The notes under the pieces were generated by a model. The model did not search any database. It was not told where the DNA came from and saw nothing but the letters and a program-made list of their open reading frames with translations. A DNA stretch of 64,000 nt from Campylobacterales bacterium (lineage in GTDB: Bacteria; Campylobacterota; Campylobacteria; Campylobacterales; Sulfurimonadaceae). The stretch is from the NCBI GenBank assembly GCA_026390075.1, contig JAPLGP010000030.1, positions 50,455 through 114,454 of the forward strand. The letters run 5' to 3'. Every line of letters starts with the position of its first letter. Positions within the stretch are counted from its first letter, which is position 1. Of the stretch, positions 36,250 through 44,450 are shown one piece after another. Made by a program: the position numbers and the translations under genes.

Positions 36250-36336
36250 TGTTTCTTTAGTAAAACTCTGTTTTTCGAGAATTTTAAGGTATGGATACAT
36301 ATCGGACAAGATATCAATTGTTTTAGTATTTCAATG

Positions 36337-36342
36337 TATAAT
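36337..36342 (+). promoter_or_regulatory. -10 box for the SPOR-like protein gene
   Basis: TATAAT, 32 bases before the start at 36374. TAAGGGA (36361-36367) is the ribosome-binding site. Confidence 0.45.
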
Positions 36343-36373
36343 TGCCCATATAGTTTATTTTTAAGGGAAAATT

Positions 36374-37615
36374 ATGATAAAAATTTTATGGATGACATTG
36401 ATGATTTTGTGGGTGAGTAGCTCTTTAGAAGCATATACGAAGCAGATTGTTTTGGAAAATTTTAAAGATAAAGAGAGTGCAGAGTCAGCACTACAAAAAT
36501 TAAAAAGTGATTTAATCTATGAAAAGCTTGGTTTAATTGCTAAAGAAAATGGTTTTACGATTCACACTATTTCCTCTGGGGGTAGTACAAAATTAGTTGC
36601 AGAGCCTATAAAAAATAAGTTTATAGAAGATGAAACTCTAAAATTAGTGCAGCCAATGTTTAATAAAGCAACTGCCATAAATGTAGAAAAAACAGTCGTT
36701 GAGCCTTTAGTATCTGAGCCAGTTGTAAAATCTGAACCACTTATAAAAGCTGTAGCACCGACACAAGTCTATCCTCAAGGCTATCCTAAAAAAATTCTTA
36801 TGGGAACTTTTTCAAGTCAAATTGGAGCGGATAAAGTATTGCAAGAGTTTAAAAAAGATGCTTCCTATGAAGAACTTTTTTCTTTGTCAAAAGAGAAAAG
36901 TTTTGTGATTCATGTGCGTCCTCTTGGAACACATCATATTTTAACCGCAGAGCCTTTTAAAGAGCAATCCACTTTTGAAAATGCGATGAAATTAGTGAAG
37001 TCAAAATTTAAAGAAGCGTATGGAACTGGCGCAGATGCAGCTTATATGCAAACAGATGAAATTGTTGAAAAAAATGAGACTTTAGTTATTGCACCAATCA
37101 AAAAAGAAGAGACAAAAAAAGTAGATACGAACAAAACGCAATTAGCTTATGAGCCAGTTATAAAAGCACAAGCAAAAAAAGTGGATACAAATATTTCAGC
37201 TTCTAAAAAAGAGATAATCATAGACCAAATGCTAATCAAGCCTACAATGGAAGAGAAAAATACGACTATAAAAGAGACAAACACAACAGGGTCTATTACT
37301 CAACCACTTGTTGAAGATAATAACAGCCAAGCACTAGTGATGCCTACAGTTGAAATAGAAAAAGTGCAAGAAGTAAAAATTGAAAAAGAAACATTTGTAG
37401 ATACTATTTTCAAATTATTTCATTCAAAGCAACAAGATGAAGCAGTTCAAAATCCTTCTAAAAAAGAGACAAGCTTAGCTCCAGAGGAAATAATAAGAGA
37501 AAGAGATGATAGCTTTTCTATCATGGATTATATACTTTTCCTTCTCTTCGCGGCTTTGATGGGTGCAGCCGTACATTATGGTCTGAAATTTAAAAAAATA
37601 TATGATGAATATTAA
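36374..37615 (+). CDS. Membrane protein with two SPOR-like repeats
   Basis: No named family. A signal peptide (about residues 1-20) is followed by two similar segments (about 22-95 and 140-215) that read like SPOR peptidoglycan-binding repeats: QIVLENFKDKESAESALQKL and KILMGTFSSQIGADKVLQEF, each ending in a LVAEPIK or LTAEPFK strand. A long low-complexity Lys/Glu/Thr region (220-385) leads to a C-terminal transmembrane helix (about 390-407). The two-ended membrane topology suggests a role at the envelope or division site, by inference only. surE follows closely. Confidence 0.7.
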   Translation: MIKILWMTLMILWVSSSLEAYTKQIVLENFKDKESAESALQKLKSDLIYEKLGLIAKENGFTIHTISSGGSTKLVAEPIKNKFIEDETLKLVQPMFNKATAINVEKTVVEPLVSEPVVKSEPLIKAVAPTQVYPQGYPKKILMGTFSSQIGADKVLQEFKKDASYEELFSLSKEKSFVIHVRPLGTHHILTAEPFKEQSTFENAMKLVKSKFKEAYGTGADAAYMQTDEIVEKNETLVIAPIKKEETKKVDTNKTQLAYEPVIKAQAKKVDTNISASKKEIIIDQMLIKPTMEEKNTTIKETNTTGSITQPLVEDNNSQALVMPTVEIEKVQEVKIEKETFVDTIFKLFHSKQQDEAVQNPSKKETSLAPEEIIRERDDSFSIMDYILFLLFAALMGAAVHYGLKFKKIYDEY

Positions 37616-37629
37616 AAAGAGGAACTCCT

Positions 37630-38409
37630 TTGGGATATAAAATTTTAGTAACAAATGATGATGGATATCAAGCAAAAGGGCTTTTAGATTTAGTCGCGGC
37701 ACTCAGAGAAATAGAGGATGTGGAAGTTACCGTGGTAGCTCCAGCAAATGAAAAGTCGGCATGTGGACATTCGCTTACTTTGGTGCGTCCGCTTCGTTTT
37801 GTTTGTGTGGATGATGATTTTTATAAACTCGATGATGGAACGCCGAGTGATTGTGTTTATCTTGCACTGCACTCTATGTTTGAGGGTCAAAAGCCTGATT
37901 TGCTTGTGAGCGGAATAAATCGTGGTTCAAATATGGGTGAAGATATTACCTACTCTGGAACTTGTGCTGGTGCGATGGAAGCGGTTTTACATGATGTTCC
38001 CGCTATTGCCATAAGTCAAGTAATGGATTTTACAAACCCTGATGGAAATTTTTCTCTTGCTTGTGTGATTATAAAAGAGCTGGTTTCAAAGATAAAAGAG
38101 GGTTCATTTCCACTTCCTCACAGAGAATTTTTAAATGTAAATATTCCAGCTGAACTAAGTATTGCTCCGATGAAAGTCACTTATGCAGGGTACAGATGTT
38201 ATGCAAATGATGCACATCTCCATAGAAATCCTCGTGGCGAAGAGCATTATTGGCTAGGTTTGCATCCATTAGAATTTCGTTCTCGTGATGTTGCACATGA
38301 CATGAGTGACTATGAAGCAATCGAAGCGGGTTTTGTTTCTCTGACCCCGATACATCTTGATATGAGTGCCTATAAAAGCATAAATGCGCTTGAAGAGTGG
38401 ATGAAATAA
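37630..38409 (+). CDS. surE: 5'/3'-nucleotidase SurE
   Basis: Metal-dependent nucleoside monophosphate phosphatase. The N-terminal motif ILVTNDDGYQAKGL supplies the metal-binding aspartates, followed by VVAPANEKSACGHSLT and VSGINRGSNMGEDITYSGT, all diagnostic. The length of 259 residues is normal. The start is TTG, with AAAGAGGA upstream. One repeat word encodes SACGH within the active-site loop. tcdA follows after four bases. Confidence 0.95.
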   Translation: MGYKILVTNDDGYQAKGLLDLVAALREIEDVEVTVVAPANEKSACGHSLTLVRPLRFVCVDDDFYKLDDGTPSDCVYLALHSMFEGQKPDLLVSGINRGSNMGEDITYSGTCAGAMEAVLHDVPAIAISQVMDFTNPDGNFSLACVIIKELVSKIKEGSFPLPHREFLNVNIPAELSIAPMKVTYAGYRCYANDAHLHRNPRGEEHYWLGLHPLEFRSRDVAHDMSDYEAIEAGFVSLTPIHLDMSAYKSINALEEWMK

Positions 38410-38413
38410 GTAG

Positions 38414-39052
38414 ATGAAATACGACCGCATAAAACTGCTTTTGCAAGATGATTTTGCAAAACTCCAAAATGCAAAAATTATCCTTCTAGGCGTTGGCGGA
38501 GTTGGGAGTTTTTGTCTTGATTGTCTGACGCGTAGCGGAATCAGTGACATAACAATCGTTGATTTTGACACTTACGATGAAACAAACCAAAACCGTCAGA
38601 TGTGGTCTGAACTCCATGAGGGCGAGTTTAAAGTTGAAGCTTTGCAAACTCACTATCCACATGCCAAGATAATCAATATTCGTGTAGATGAACAGTGGGT
38701 TTGGGATTTTGATTTTGATGCGTATGATTTAGTTCTCGATGCCATAGATGACAGAAATGCAAAATTAGCTTTAGCACAAAAGTGTTATAAAAAACTTATC
38801 TCCTCTTTTGGTTCGGCTAAAAGAGTTGACCCGACGAAGGTCGAAGTAGCCGATATCTGGAAAACACACGGCGATAAATTTGGCTCAAAAATTCGCTACG
38901 AACTCAAAAAACGAGGCTTTAACAAAAAATATACAGTTATCTTTTCAAGTGAAGAGGTTGTTACAAAAGAAAAAGGGAGTTTCATGGGTGTGACAGCAAC
39001 CTTTGGGCTTACCATGTGTGCAGAAGCAATTAAAAAAATAAGAAAATTTTAG
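38414..39052 (+). CDS. tcdA: ThiF/TcdA-family tRNA threonylcarbamoyladenosine dehydratase
   Basis: E1-like enzyme of the TcdA group, which in E. coli cyclises the t6A37 base of tRNA using ATP. The nucleotide-binding GVGGVGSFCLD (about residues 26-36), the VDFDTYDETNQNRQ motif and LDAIDDRNAKLAL fit this subgroup. At 212 residues it is slightly shorter than TcdA of E. coli. A ThiF/HesA role in another pathway cannot be excluded. One repeat word encodes YPHAK. Confidence 0.82.
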   Translation: MKYDRIKLLLQDDFAKLQNAKIILLGVGGVGSFCLDCLTRSGISDITIVDFDTYDETNQNRQMWSELHEGEFKVEALQTHYPHAKIINIRVDEQWVWDFDFDAYDLVLDAIDDRNAKLALAQKCYKKLISSFGSAKRVDPTKVEVADIWKTHGDKFGSKIRYELKKRGFNKKYTVIFSSEEVVTKEKGSFMGVTATFGLTMCAEAIKKIRKF

Positions 39053-39070
39053 TAGAGATAGGAGAGAAAT

Positions 39071-39451
39071 TTGTTTGATTTTTTAGATAGTGATTGGTTC
39101 AATATATCGTTGCAAATAGTTTTTTTAATACTTATTACTTACGATATTAAAAAATATAGAGAGACGAAAAAAAAAGAGTATATGACAAATATAGTTTTAA
39201 CAATAGGCTTTGCTGTGTGGACTTTGTACCCGTATTACAATAGTTATTTCGCATGGGATGATGGGTTAAAACTGAAGATAATTTCCACATGCCAAGAGGA
39301 TGCAAATCAGACACTTTGTAAATGTGTGGATGAGAGAATTTTCAAAGAGTACAGTTTTGAGAGCTATCAGAGTTTAGATAAAAACAGTAGTGATTTTGTA
39401 GAGTTTATAAAAGAGGCAAAAAAGGATTGTTCAAATGTCCCATGGTTTTGA
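39071..39451 (+). CDS. Small membrane protein, unknown function
   Basis: A 126-residue protein with two transmembrane helices (about 12-24 and 40-58) and a C-terminal domain with four cysteines (STCQED, LCKCVDE, DCSNV) that may face the periplasm and form disulfides. TTG start with AGGAGAG just upstream. It overlaps the next small gene by 17 bases. The repeat word at 39285 encodes STCQ, so the first cysteine comes from that word. No family recognised. Confidence 0.6.
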   Translation: MFDFLDSDWFNISLQIVFLILITYDIKKYRETKKKEYMTNIVLTIGFAVWTLYPYYNSYFAWDDGLKLKIISTCQEDANQTLCKCVDERIFKEYSFESYQSLDKNSSDFVEFIKEAKKDCSNVPWF

Positions 39452-39692
39452 TTTAAACGCACCACTCGTATGTGAAGGAATCATAGGCGATGGCTGTGGG
39501 GGCGGAAGAATTTTTTTCATAAAAGATGAAACACTCTACGCAAATGATCCTATGACAAATGAAAATATTTTGCTTTTAGAAAATATCCACATGCCAAGAA
39601 GTGTGAGTAAGAAAGGGTGTGTTGTGACTATTGAGTGCGAAAATGAGTTGATAGAGTTTGATTTGTCGAAGATGAAAAAAAGTAAAACTTAA
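39435..39692 (+). CDS. Small hypothetical protein, 85 aa
   Basis: A short soluble protein, predicted mainly beta (GRIFFIKDETLYANDPMT, CVVTIECENELIEFDL), with a Gly/Cys-rich start. No family recognised. It overlaps the membrane protein before it and is probably translated together with it. One repeat word encodes IHMPR. Confidence 0.55.
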   Translation: MSHGFDLNAPLVCEGIIGDGCGGGRIFFIKDETLYANDPMTNENILLLENIHMPRSVSKKGCVVTIECENELIEFDLSKMKKSKT

Positions 39693-39721
39693 AGTAGATA
39701 TCATTTTGAGTAAAAGTTTTG

Positions 39722-39727
39722 TATAAT
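39722..39727 (+). promoter_or_regulatory. -10 box for the ParE-type toxin-antitoxin pair
   Basis: TATAAT after a T-rich stretch, 35 bases before the antitoxin start. The word GCAAAATAA occurs twice between it and the start and could be part of an operator. Confidence 0.45.
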
Positions 39728-39761
39728 AGGCAAAATAATATGCAAAATAAAGGGAATAATT

Positions 39762-40079
39762 ATGCTTTCTTACAATACAAATGAACTCTTTAGTGCGACG
39801 GAAATGGCAAAAAATTTTGCAACCATCACATCTAAACTCTATAAAAACGAGTTGGAAAAAGTCGGAATTTTAAAAAACAATAAGCTAGATTTTGTGCTAT
39901 TAAAAAGTGAAGATTTTGAAAAAATCATAGAAAAAGAGGTTCAAAAAGTACTTTTTGAAGAAGATAGAAAGTTTGTAGCTTCGCAAGTAGAAAAGATAAA
40001 AAGTGGTGCAGCAAAATTTCACTCTCTCGAAGAAACACAAACTCAGCTTGATGCGGCAATAAAAATATATGAACATTAG
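39762..40079 (+). CDS. Antitoxin of a ParE/RelE-type module
   Basis: A 105-residue protein with an N-terminal region like Phd/YefM-type antitoxins (FSATEMAKNFATITSKLYKNELEKVGILKNNKLDFVLLKSEDFEKI, read in pieces) and a charged helical C-terminus expected to wrap the toxin. It overlaps the toxin gene by 11 bases. Such antitoxins usually repress their own promoter. Confidence 0.8.
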   Translation: MLSYNTNELFSATEMAKNFATITSKLYKNELEKVGILKNNKLDFVLLKSEDFEKIIEKEVQKVLFEEDRKFVASQVEKIKSGAAKFHSLEETQTQLDAAIKIYEH

Positions 40080-40368
40080 ATTTGAAGAGAGTTTTATCAA
40101 CTCTTTGGCTCTAAAACTAGAATATATAGCAAAAGATAATCCTCGTGCAGCTAGAAAATTTAAAGATGAGTTGATTGCATCATGCAAAGATATTTTACAC
40201 ATGCCCTATAAACACAGAAAATCAATTTATCATAATGATGAGAACATTAGGGACTTGATATTTAAAGGCTATACAGTTGTTTATATGATTGAAGATGAAA
40301 CAATTTTTGTTTTTGCATTTATTCATCATGAAAAATACAGCTATACTCAAGTGAAAAAATATACATAA
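40069..40368 (+). CDS. ParE/RelE-type toxin
   Basis: A 99-residue protein with the ParE/RelE fold order: an N-terminal helix pair (ALKLEYIAKDNPRAARKFKDEL), a middle loop with MPYKHRKS, and beta strands ending in YTVVYMIEDETIFVFAFIHH. Whether it poisons gyrase (ParE) or cuts mRNA (RelE) cannot be told from sequence. Typical overlap with the antitoxin gene upstream. Confidence 0.82.
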   Translation: MNIRFEESFINSLALKLEYIAKDNPRAARKFKDELIASCKDILHMPYKHRKSIYHNDENIRDLIFKGYTVVYMIEDETIFVFAFIHHEKYSYTQVKKYT

Positions 40369-40455
40369 AGGTTGGCATGTGGGACTAAAAGCAAACATTG
40401 TAAAAGCGGGGGATTTTATAAATTTTTAAGAAAAAGTATTAAAAAAAGGAAAACT

Positions 40456-42069
40456 ATGAACGGACAAAGCCAAACCCCACAAGAGATAAAATTACAACAG
40501 TTACAAGAACTTTTTCCTGAAGACAAAATAGATTTTGAAAAGCCAAAAAAAATTATTGTACTTGACAAACTTTCTACAGACAATATGAAAAAATTTGACC
40601 TTAATATTGAAAAAATCTTGGAGAACTGGGAAACTTTTCATGCAATTAGAGAACTTATTGCAAATGCTCTTGATGAACAACTTTTGACAAATACAAACGA
40701 AGTTCAAATTTTTAAAAATGGTAATTCATGGCTAATTCGAGACTTCGGACGTGGGGTTCAATATACCCATCTAACGCAAAATGAGAACCAAGAAAAGCTA
40801 AAAAATACCAGTGTAATTGGAAAATTCGGAATTGGTTTAAAAGATGCATTGGCAACATTTGACAGAAAAAAAATCAAAGTAGTTGCCAAATCCAAACACA
40901 GCCAAATTACAATTGCAAAATCGGAAAAAGAAGGCTTTCGGGATATTATTACACTTCATGCAATAATTGAAGATCCATTAGACACAAAATTTGTAGGGAC
41001 AGAATTTGAACTTGTTGGAGTAACTGACAAGGATATTGAAGATGCAAAAGATTTATTTTTAAAATTCTCGGGAGAACGAATAATTGAAGCAACCAAACAA
41101 GGACAGGTAATTGAGAAAAAAGGGAAACATGGTAATATCTACATTAACGGTGTTAAAGTTGCAGAAGAAGAAAACTTTTTATTCAGTTATAACATAACAA
41201 TTATGAATGCTTCAATAAAAAAGGCATTGAACAGAGAACGGACAAATGTTGGTAGAACTGCTTACACAGACTCCGTAAAGAAAATTTTATTAGCTTCTGC
41301 ATCAAAAGGTGTTGCTGAAATACTTGCCAAAGACTTGACTAACATTAATCGTGGAACAGCACATGATGAACTAACTTGGATTGATGTTCAAGAACATTCA
41401 GTAAAAATACTCAATCAACTAGGAAAGTATTTATTTGTAACTTCTTTGGAAGCAATGCAGCTTCCCGACATGATTGACCAAGCAAGAAATAGCGGACATG
41501 AAATCATAACAATTCCTGAAAATCTAAAATATAAAATTCAAGGCTTGTCAGATTTATCAGGCAACCCAATTGTTGACATAGGGCAATTTGTTTCAAACTA
41601 CAATGACAGTTTTGATTTTACATTTATCGACCCAAACAAATTGAACGAAAATGAAAAAGCTATTTATAAACTAACTCCAAGAATCATTAACTTGTTTGGT
41701 GGACAACCCAAAAAAGTTAAATTCATTAGTATTTCTTCGACAATGCGAAAAGACTTTTTTGCAGATGTGGAAACATTGGGTTGTTGGGACAAAGCGACAA
41801 ATTCAATTGTTTTATCTCGTAAAACTTTAAAAACTATTACAGACTACTCGGGGACATTAATCCATGAATTAATTCATGCAAAAACTGAACAAGATGATGT
41901 AACAAGAGCCTTTGAAAGTTCATTGACAGAAACTATTGGGCAATTATGCGGACATATACTGATAAATGAACAGAAAATTATTGTCTCTGGCATGAGCGCA
42001 GGTACTATATTGATGAAAATATTGAACTTTTGCCAGCAAAATTTACGGTGGTTATTTATCAGAAAGTAA
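40456..42069 (+). CDS. GHKL (Hsp90-like) ATPase with C-terminal HExxH motif
   Basis: An unusual two-part protein. The N-terminal 250 residues are a GHKL ATPase: HAIRELIANALDEQ (N box), IRDFGRGVQ (G1) and IGKFGIGLKDALA (G2). The C-terminal part has TDYSGTLIHELIHAKTEQDD, an HExxH zinc-protease-like motif with a later Glu (AFESS) that could be the third ligand. I do not know a named system with this pair, although such fusions occur among defence-related proteins. The ATG at 40456 follows AAAGGA; the ORF track start is upstream. The last 30 residues overlap gene debris in another frame, so the true C-terminus may be lost. Confidence 0.7.
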   Translation: MNGQSQTPQEIKLQQLQELFPEDKIDFEKPKKIIVLDKLSTDNMKKFDLNIEKILENWETFHAIRELIANALDEQLLTNTNEVQIFKNGNSWLIRDFGRGVQYTHLTQNENQEKLKNTSVIGKFGIGLKDALATFDRKKIKVVAKSKHSQITIAKSEKEGFRDIITLHAIIEDPLDTKFVGTEFELVGVTDKDIEDAKDLFLKFSGERIIEATKQGQVIEKKGKHGNIYINGVKVAEEENFLFSYNITIMNASIKKALNRERTNVGRTAYTDSVKKILLASASKGVAEILAKDLTNINRGTAHDELTWIDVQEHSVKILNQLGKYLFVTSLEAMQLPDMIDQARNSGHEIITIPENLKYKIQGLSDLSGNPIVDIGQFVSNYNDSFDFTFIDPNKLNENEKAIYKLTPRIINLFGGQPKKVKFISISSTMRKDFFADVETLGCWDKATNSIVLSRKTLKTITDYSGTLIHELIHAKTEQDDVTRAFESSLTETIGQLCGHILINEQKIIVSGMSAGTILMKILNFCQQNLRWLFIRK

Positions 42070-42211
42070 GTAAACTTAATATGAAATATTGGTAGAAAAC
42101 ATCATTACAACACATGATGAACTTTACAGTGTTAGTTTGGATATTATAGTGTTACCAATGAAGTATAAAATTACAGAGAAGCACTTTGATGGGGTTTGCT
42201 TTTGTTTTTAG
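41970..42211 (+). pseudogene. Gene debris after the GHKL ATPase
   Basis: Two protein-like stretches without start codons lie in different frames. Frame one (41970-42092) reads through NIELLPAKFTVVIYQKVSKL and stops at TAG. Frame two (42080-42211) reads through ENIITTHDELYSVSLDIIVL and stops. They overlap at AATATGAAATATTGG, as expected for one gene broken by a frameshift. The family was not identified. The first stretch overlaps the end of the ATPase ORF, so the ATPase may end in foreign sequence. Confidence 0.4.
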
Positions 42212-42230
42212 AACTGACGAAGAGTAATCA

Positions 42231-42386
42231 ATGAAAATAGATGAAATCCCAGAACCTAAAAAACAAAACCCACATGCCAAGACAAGAGAATTAAAAACAG
42301 CCATAGACGAGTTGGTCTATAAACTGTATAATTTAACCGATGATGAAATAAAAATCGTACAAGGAGAGCAAAATGGTAGCCTATAG
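42231..42386 (+). pseudogene. Detached C-terminus of an N6-adenine methyltransferase (51 aa)
   Basis: A 51-codon ORF too short for the track: PKKQNPHAKTRELKTAIDEL then VYKLYNLTDDEIKIV. This matches the usual last 40 residues of type IIG and BREX-PglX-like methyltransferases (x-IDxLVYxLYGLTxEEIxIVEG). No catalytic part is nearby. It has its own ATG. Its 3' end overlaps the antitoxin start by 14 bases and contains that gene's AAGGAG, so the tail may be kept because it provides translation coupling. Confidence 0.6.
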
Positions 42387-42573
42387 AGAAATTGTTAGAA
42401 ATCATGATGATATTATCCATATAACAAATATGTTAAAAGAGATGAAAACTGTGAGTGAGGTCATCATCGTGCCACTGGGTGAAACAAAAGAGGAAGATAT
42501 TAAAAAATTGCAAATATCTTCGATGGCTAAAACTTGGGATAACAGCGAAGATGAGGCATGGGATGAGCTATAA
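42373..42573 (+). CDS. Antitoxin of a MazF/PemK-type module
   Basis: A 66-residue acidic protein upstream of and overlapping (11 bases) the MazF-like gene. The C-terminal tail (ISSMAKTWDNSEDEAWDEL) is of the kind that occupies MazF active sites. The N-terminal half (NMLKEMKTVSEVIIVPLG) may dimerise. AAGGAG at 42361-42366 supports the start. Confidence 0.75.
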   Translation: MVAYREIVRNHDDIIHITNMLKEMKTVSEVIIVPLGETKEEDIKKLQISSMAKTWDNSEDEAWDEL

Positions 42574-42889
42574 AAAAGGCGATGTGTTGCTTGTGAATTT
42601 TCCTTTTACGGATTTAAGCAGTTCAAAAAAAAGACCTGTTTTGGCTATAAAAGATGAAAGTGAATATGGTGACATAGTCTGTTTTCAAATAACATCTAAG
42701 AAAAATCAATCAAGCCTTATGCAAATTCAATCAGCCGATATACTAAAAGAGCCTTTAAAACTTACATCATTTGTGAAATATGACAAATGTTTTACGATTG
42801 ATTCAAATGTAATTGATAAAAAACTAACAGAAGTTAATAGCAGTTTTTTACAACAATTAAAGGAGAGTTTTTGCAATGAGGTGTTTTAG
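42563..42889 (+). CDS. MazF/PemK-type toxin
   Basis: A PemK/MazF-fold protein, usually a sequence-specific mRNA endonuclease. The N-terminal signature YKKGDVLLVNFPFTDLSSSKKRPVL and the DIVCFQITS strand are diagnostic. The ORF track starts at 42455; the ATG at 42563 matches the family N-terminus and overlaps the antitoxin as usual. It lies directly before the greA promoter. Confidence 0.85.
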   Translation: MSYKKGDVLLVNFPFTDLSSSKKRPVLAIKDESEYGDIVCFQITSKKNQSSLMQIQSADILKEPLKLTSFVKYDKCFTIDSNVIDKKLTEVNSSFLQQLKESFCNEVF

Positions 42890-42927
42890 TAAATTTCAAA
42901 CAATTTAAAAATAAAAACTTAATCTGA

Positions 42928-42933
42928 TATAAT
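42928..42933 (+). promoter_or_regulatory. -10 box for greA
   Basis: TATAAT in an AT-rich gap, 28 bases before the greA start. Confidence 0.45.
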
Positions 42934-42961
42934 TTTAAAAATTAAAAAAAAGAGAATCATT

Positions 42962-43459
42962 ATGGATAGAATTGAGCCTATGACAGTTTTTGGTTATGCG
43001 AAACTTCAAGCTGAGATGAAAGATTTAAAACATGTTAAAAGACCGCAAACTGTGAGAGATATTGAAGATGCGCTTGAGCATGGAGACTTAAAAGAAAATG
43101 CTGAGTACCACGCTGCAAAAGAGCAACAAAGACTTATTGATGGGCGATTGATTGAGTTAGCAGAGATTATTGGTTCTGCCCAGATAGTTGATCCCTCAGA
43201 GCTTGAACATGCGCGTGTAAGCTTTGGTTCAACTGTAGTTTTATGTGATTTAGCTACCGATGAAGAGATAACTTATGTGATTGTGGGCGGATGCGAAAGT
43301 AACCCTGACATAGGGCTTATTTCGTTTAGTTCTCCTTTGGCGAAACAGCTTTTAGGAAGAGAAGAGGGCGATGATTTTAAAGCAAAACTTCCAAATGGTG
43401 AAAAAGAGTATGAAATTTTGGAAGTAAAATATCAGGAGATAGTGTTTGAGTGCAATTAA
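42962..43459 (+). CDS. greA: Transcription elongation factor GreA
   Basis: GreA rescues backtracked RNA polymerase by stimulating transcript cleavage. The N-terminal coiled coil carries the acidic tip (DIEDALEHGDLKENAEYHAAKE), and the C-terminal FKBP-like domain includes ISFSSPLAKQLLGREEGD. The length of 165 residues is normal. It overlaps argC by 14 bases. Confidence 0.95.
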   Translation: MDRIEPMTVFGYAKLQAEMKDLKHVKRPQTVRDIEDALEHGDLKENAEYHAAKEQQRLIDGRLIELAEIIGSAQIVDPSELEHARVSFGSTVVLCDLATDEEITYVIVGGCESNPDIGLISFSSPLAKQLLGREEGDDFKAKLPNGEKEYEILEVKYQEIVFECN

Positions 43460-44450
43460 TGTCGGGATTATCGGAGCGAGTGGATACACTGGCTTAGAAC
43501 TTGTAAAGATTCTTATAAACCACCCAAAATTTCATCTAAATTATGTTGCGAATTCTGAGGGTGGAATTGCACTTCACGAACTTCATCCATCTTTGGCAAA
43601 AGTATATGAGTGTGATGTAGAAAAAGCCGATATAGACGAAGTTGCAAAGAGATGTGCGCTTGTGTTTTTAGCAGTTCCTCATCAAACTGCAATGGCTTTT
43701 GTCAAACCGCTTATGGCATGTGGAGTTAAAGTGGTTGACCTCTCTGCTGATTATAGATTGCCTCAAGATATTTATGAAGAATTTTATTGTTCTCATACGG
43801 ATGTTGAAAACTTAGAGAGTGCTGTGTATGGTTTGCCAGAGATGTTTCGAGATGAGCTAAAAACAGCTTCTTTAGTTGCAAATCCAGGGTGTTTTCCGAC
43901 TTCTGCGATTTTAGGAATGTTGCCATTTATGAAGTTTAGAAATGCGCATACTCCCGTGATTGTGGATTCAAAAACAGGAGTGAGTGGAGCTGGAAAGAAA
44001 CTCAGTGATGTAACCCATTTTGTAAATGTGAACGATAATCTTTTTGCGTACAATCCGTTCTCACATAGACATTCGCCTGAAATTGCTCAAAAGCTCGATA
44101 TTCCTTTGGATGAGGTCAATTTTGTACCCCATTTAGTTCCATTAACGAGAGGAATGATTTCATCGATTTATCTGCAAGTGCATGGCAATTTTGATGCAGT
44201 TGAAGTTCTAAAAGAGTACTACAAAGATGAGCCTTTTGTGCGAATTTGCAAAAACCCTGTTGATATGAAAAATGTTGCAGGAACGAATTTTTGTGACATA
44301 TTTGTAAAACAAAAAGAGAACATGCTTTTTATCTCAAGTGCGATTGATAACCTGATGCGTGGGGCTTCTTCTCAAGCGGTTGTAAATGCAAACTTGATGA
44401 TGGGGCTAGAAGAGAGTACGGGCATTCCAAGTATTGCTTATGTTCCATAA
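43446..44450 (+). CDS. argC: N-acetyl-gamma-glutamyl-phosphate reductase
   Basis: NADPH-dependent third step of arginine biosynthesis. The dinucleotide-binding GASGYTGLEL lies at residues 10-19 and the catalytic cysteine is in NPGCFPTSA (about 147). The C-terminal segment PFVRICKNPVDMKNVAGTNF is typical. The length of 334 residues is normal. The TTG start is well placed after AGGAG (43434-43438). One repeat word encodes MACGV. Confidence 0.96.
   Translation: MSAINVGIIGASGYTGLELVKILINHPKFHLNYVANSEGGIALHELHPSLAKVYECDVEKADIDEVAKRCALVFLAVPHQTAMAFVKPLMACGVKVVDLSADYRLPQDIYEEFYCSHTDVENLESAVYGLPEMFRDELKTASLVANPGCFPTSAILGMLPFMKFRNAHTPVIVDSKTGVSGAGKKLSDVTHFVNVNDNLFAYNPFSHRHSPEIAQKLDIPLDEVNFVPHLVPLTRGMISSIYLQVHGNFDAVEVLKEYYKDEPFVRICKNPVDMKNVAGTNFCDIFVKQKENMLFISSAIDNLMRGASSQAVVNANLMMGLEESTGIPSIAYVP

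Noticed and set aside
36123-36317. 65-codon N-terminal extension of the 174-aa protein
   Set aside because: The extension translates the hairpin element; the ATG at 36122 has a strong AAAGGAGC site.
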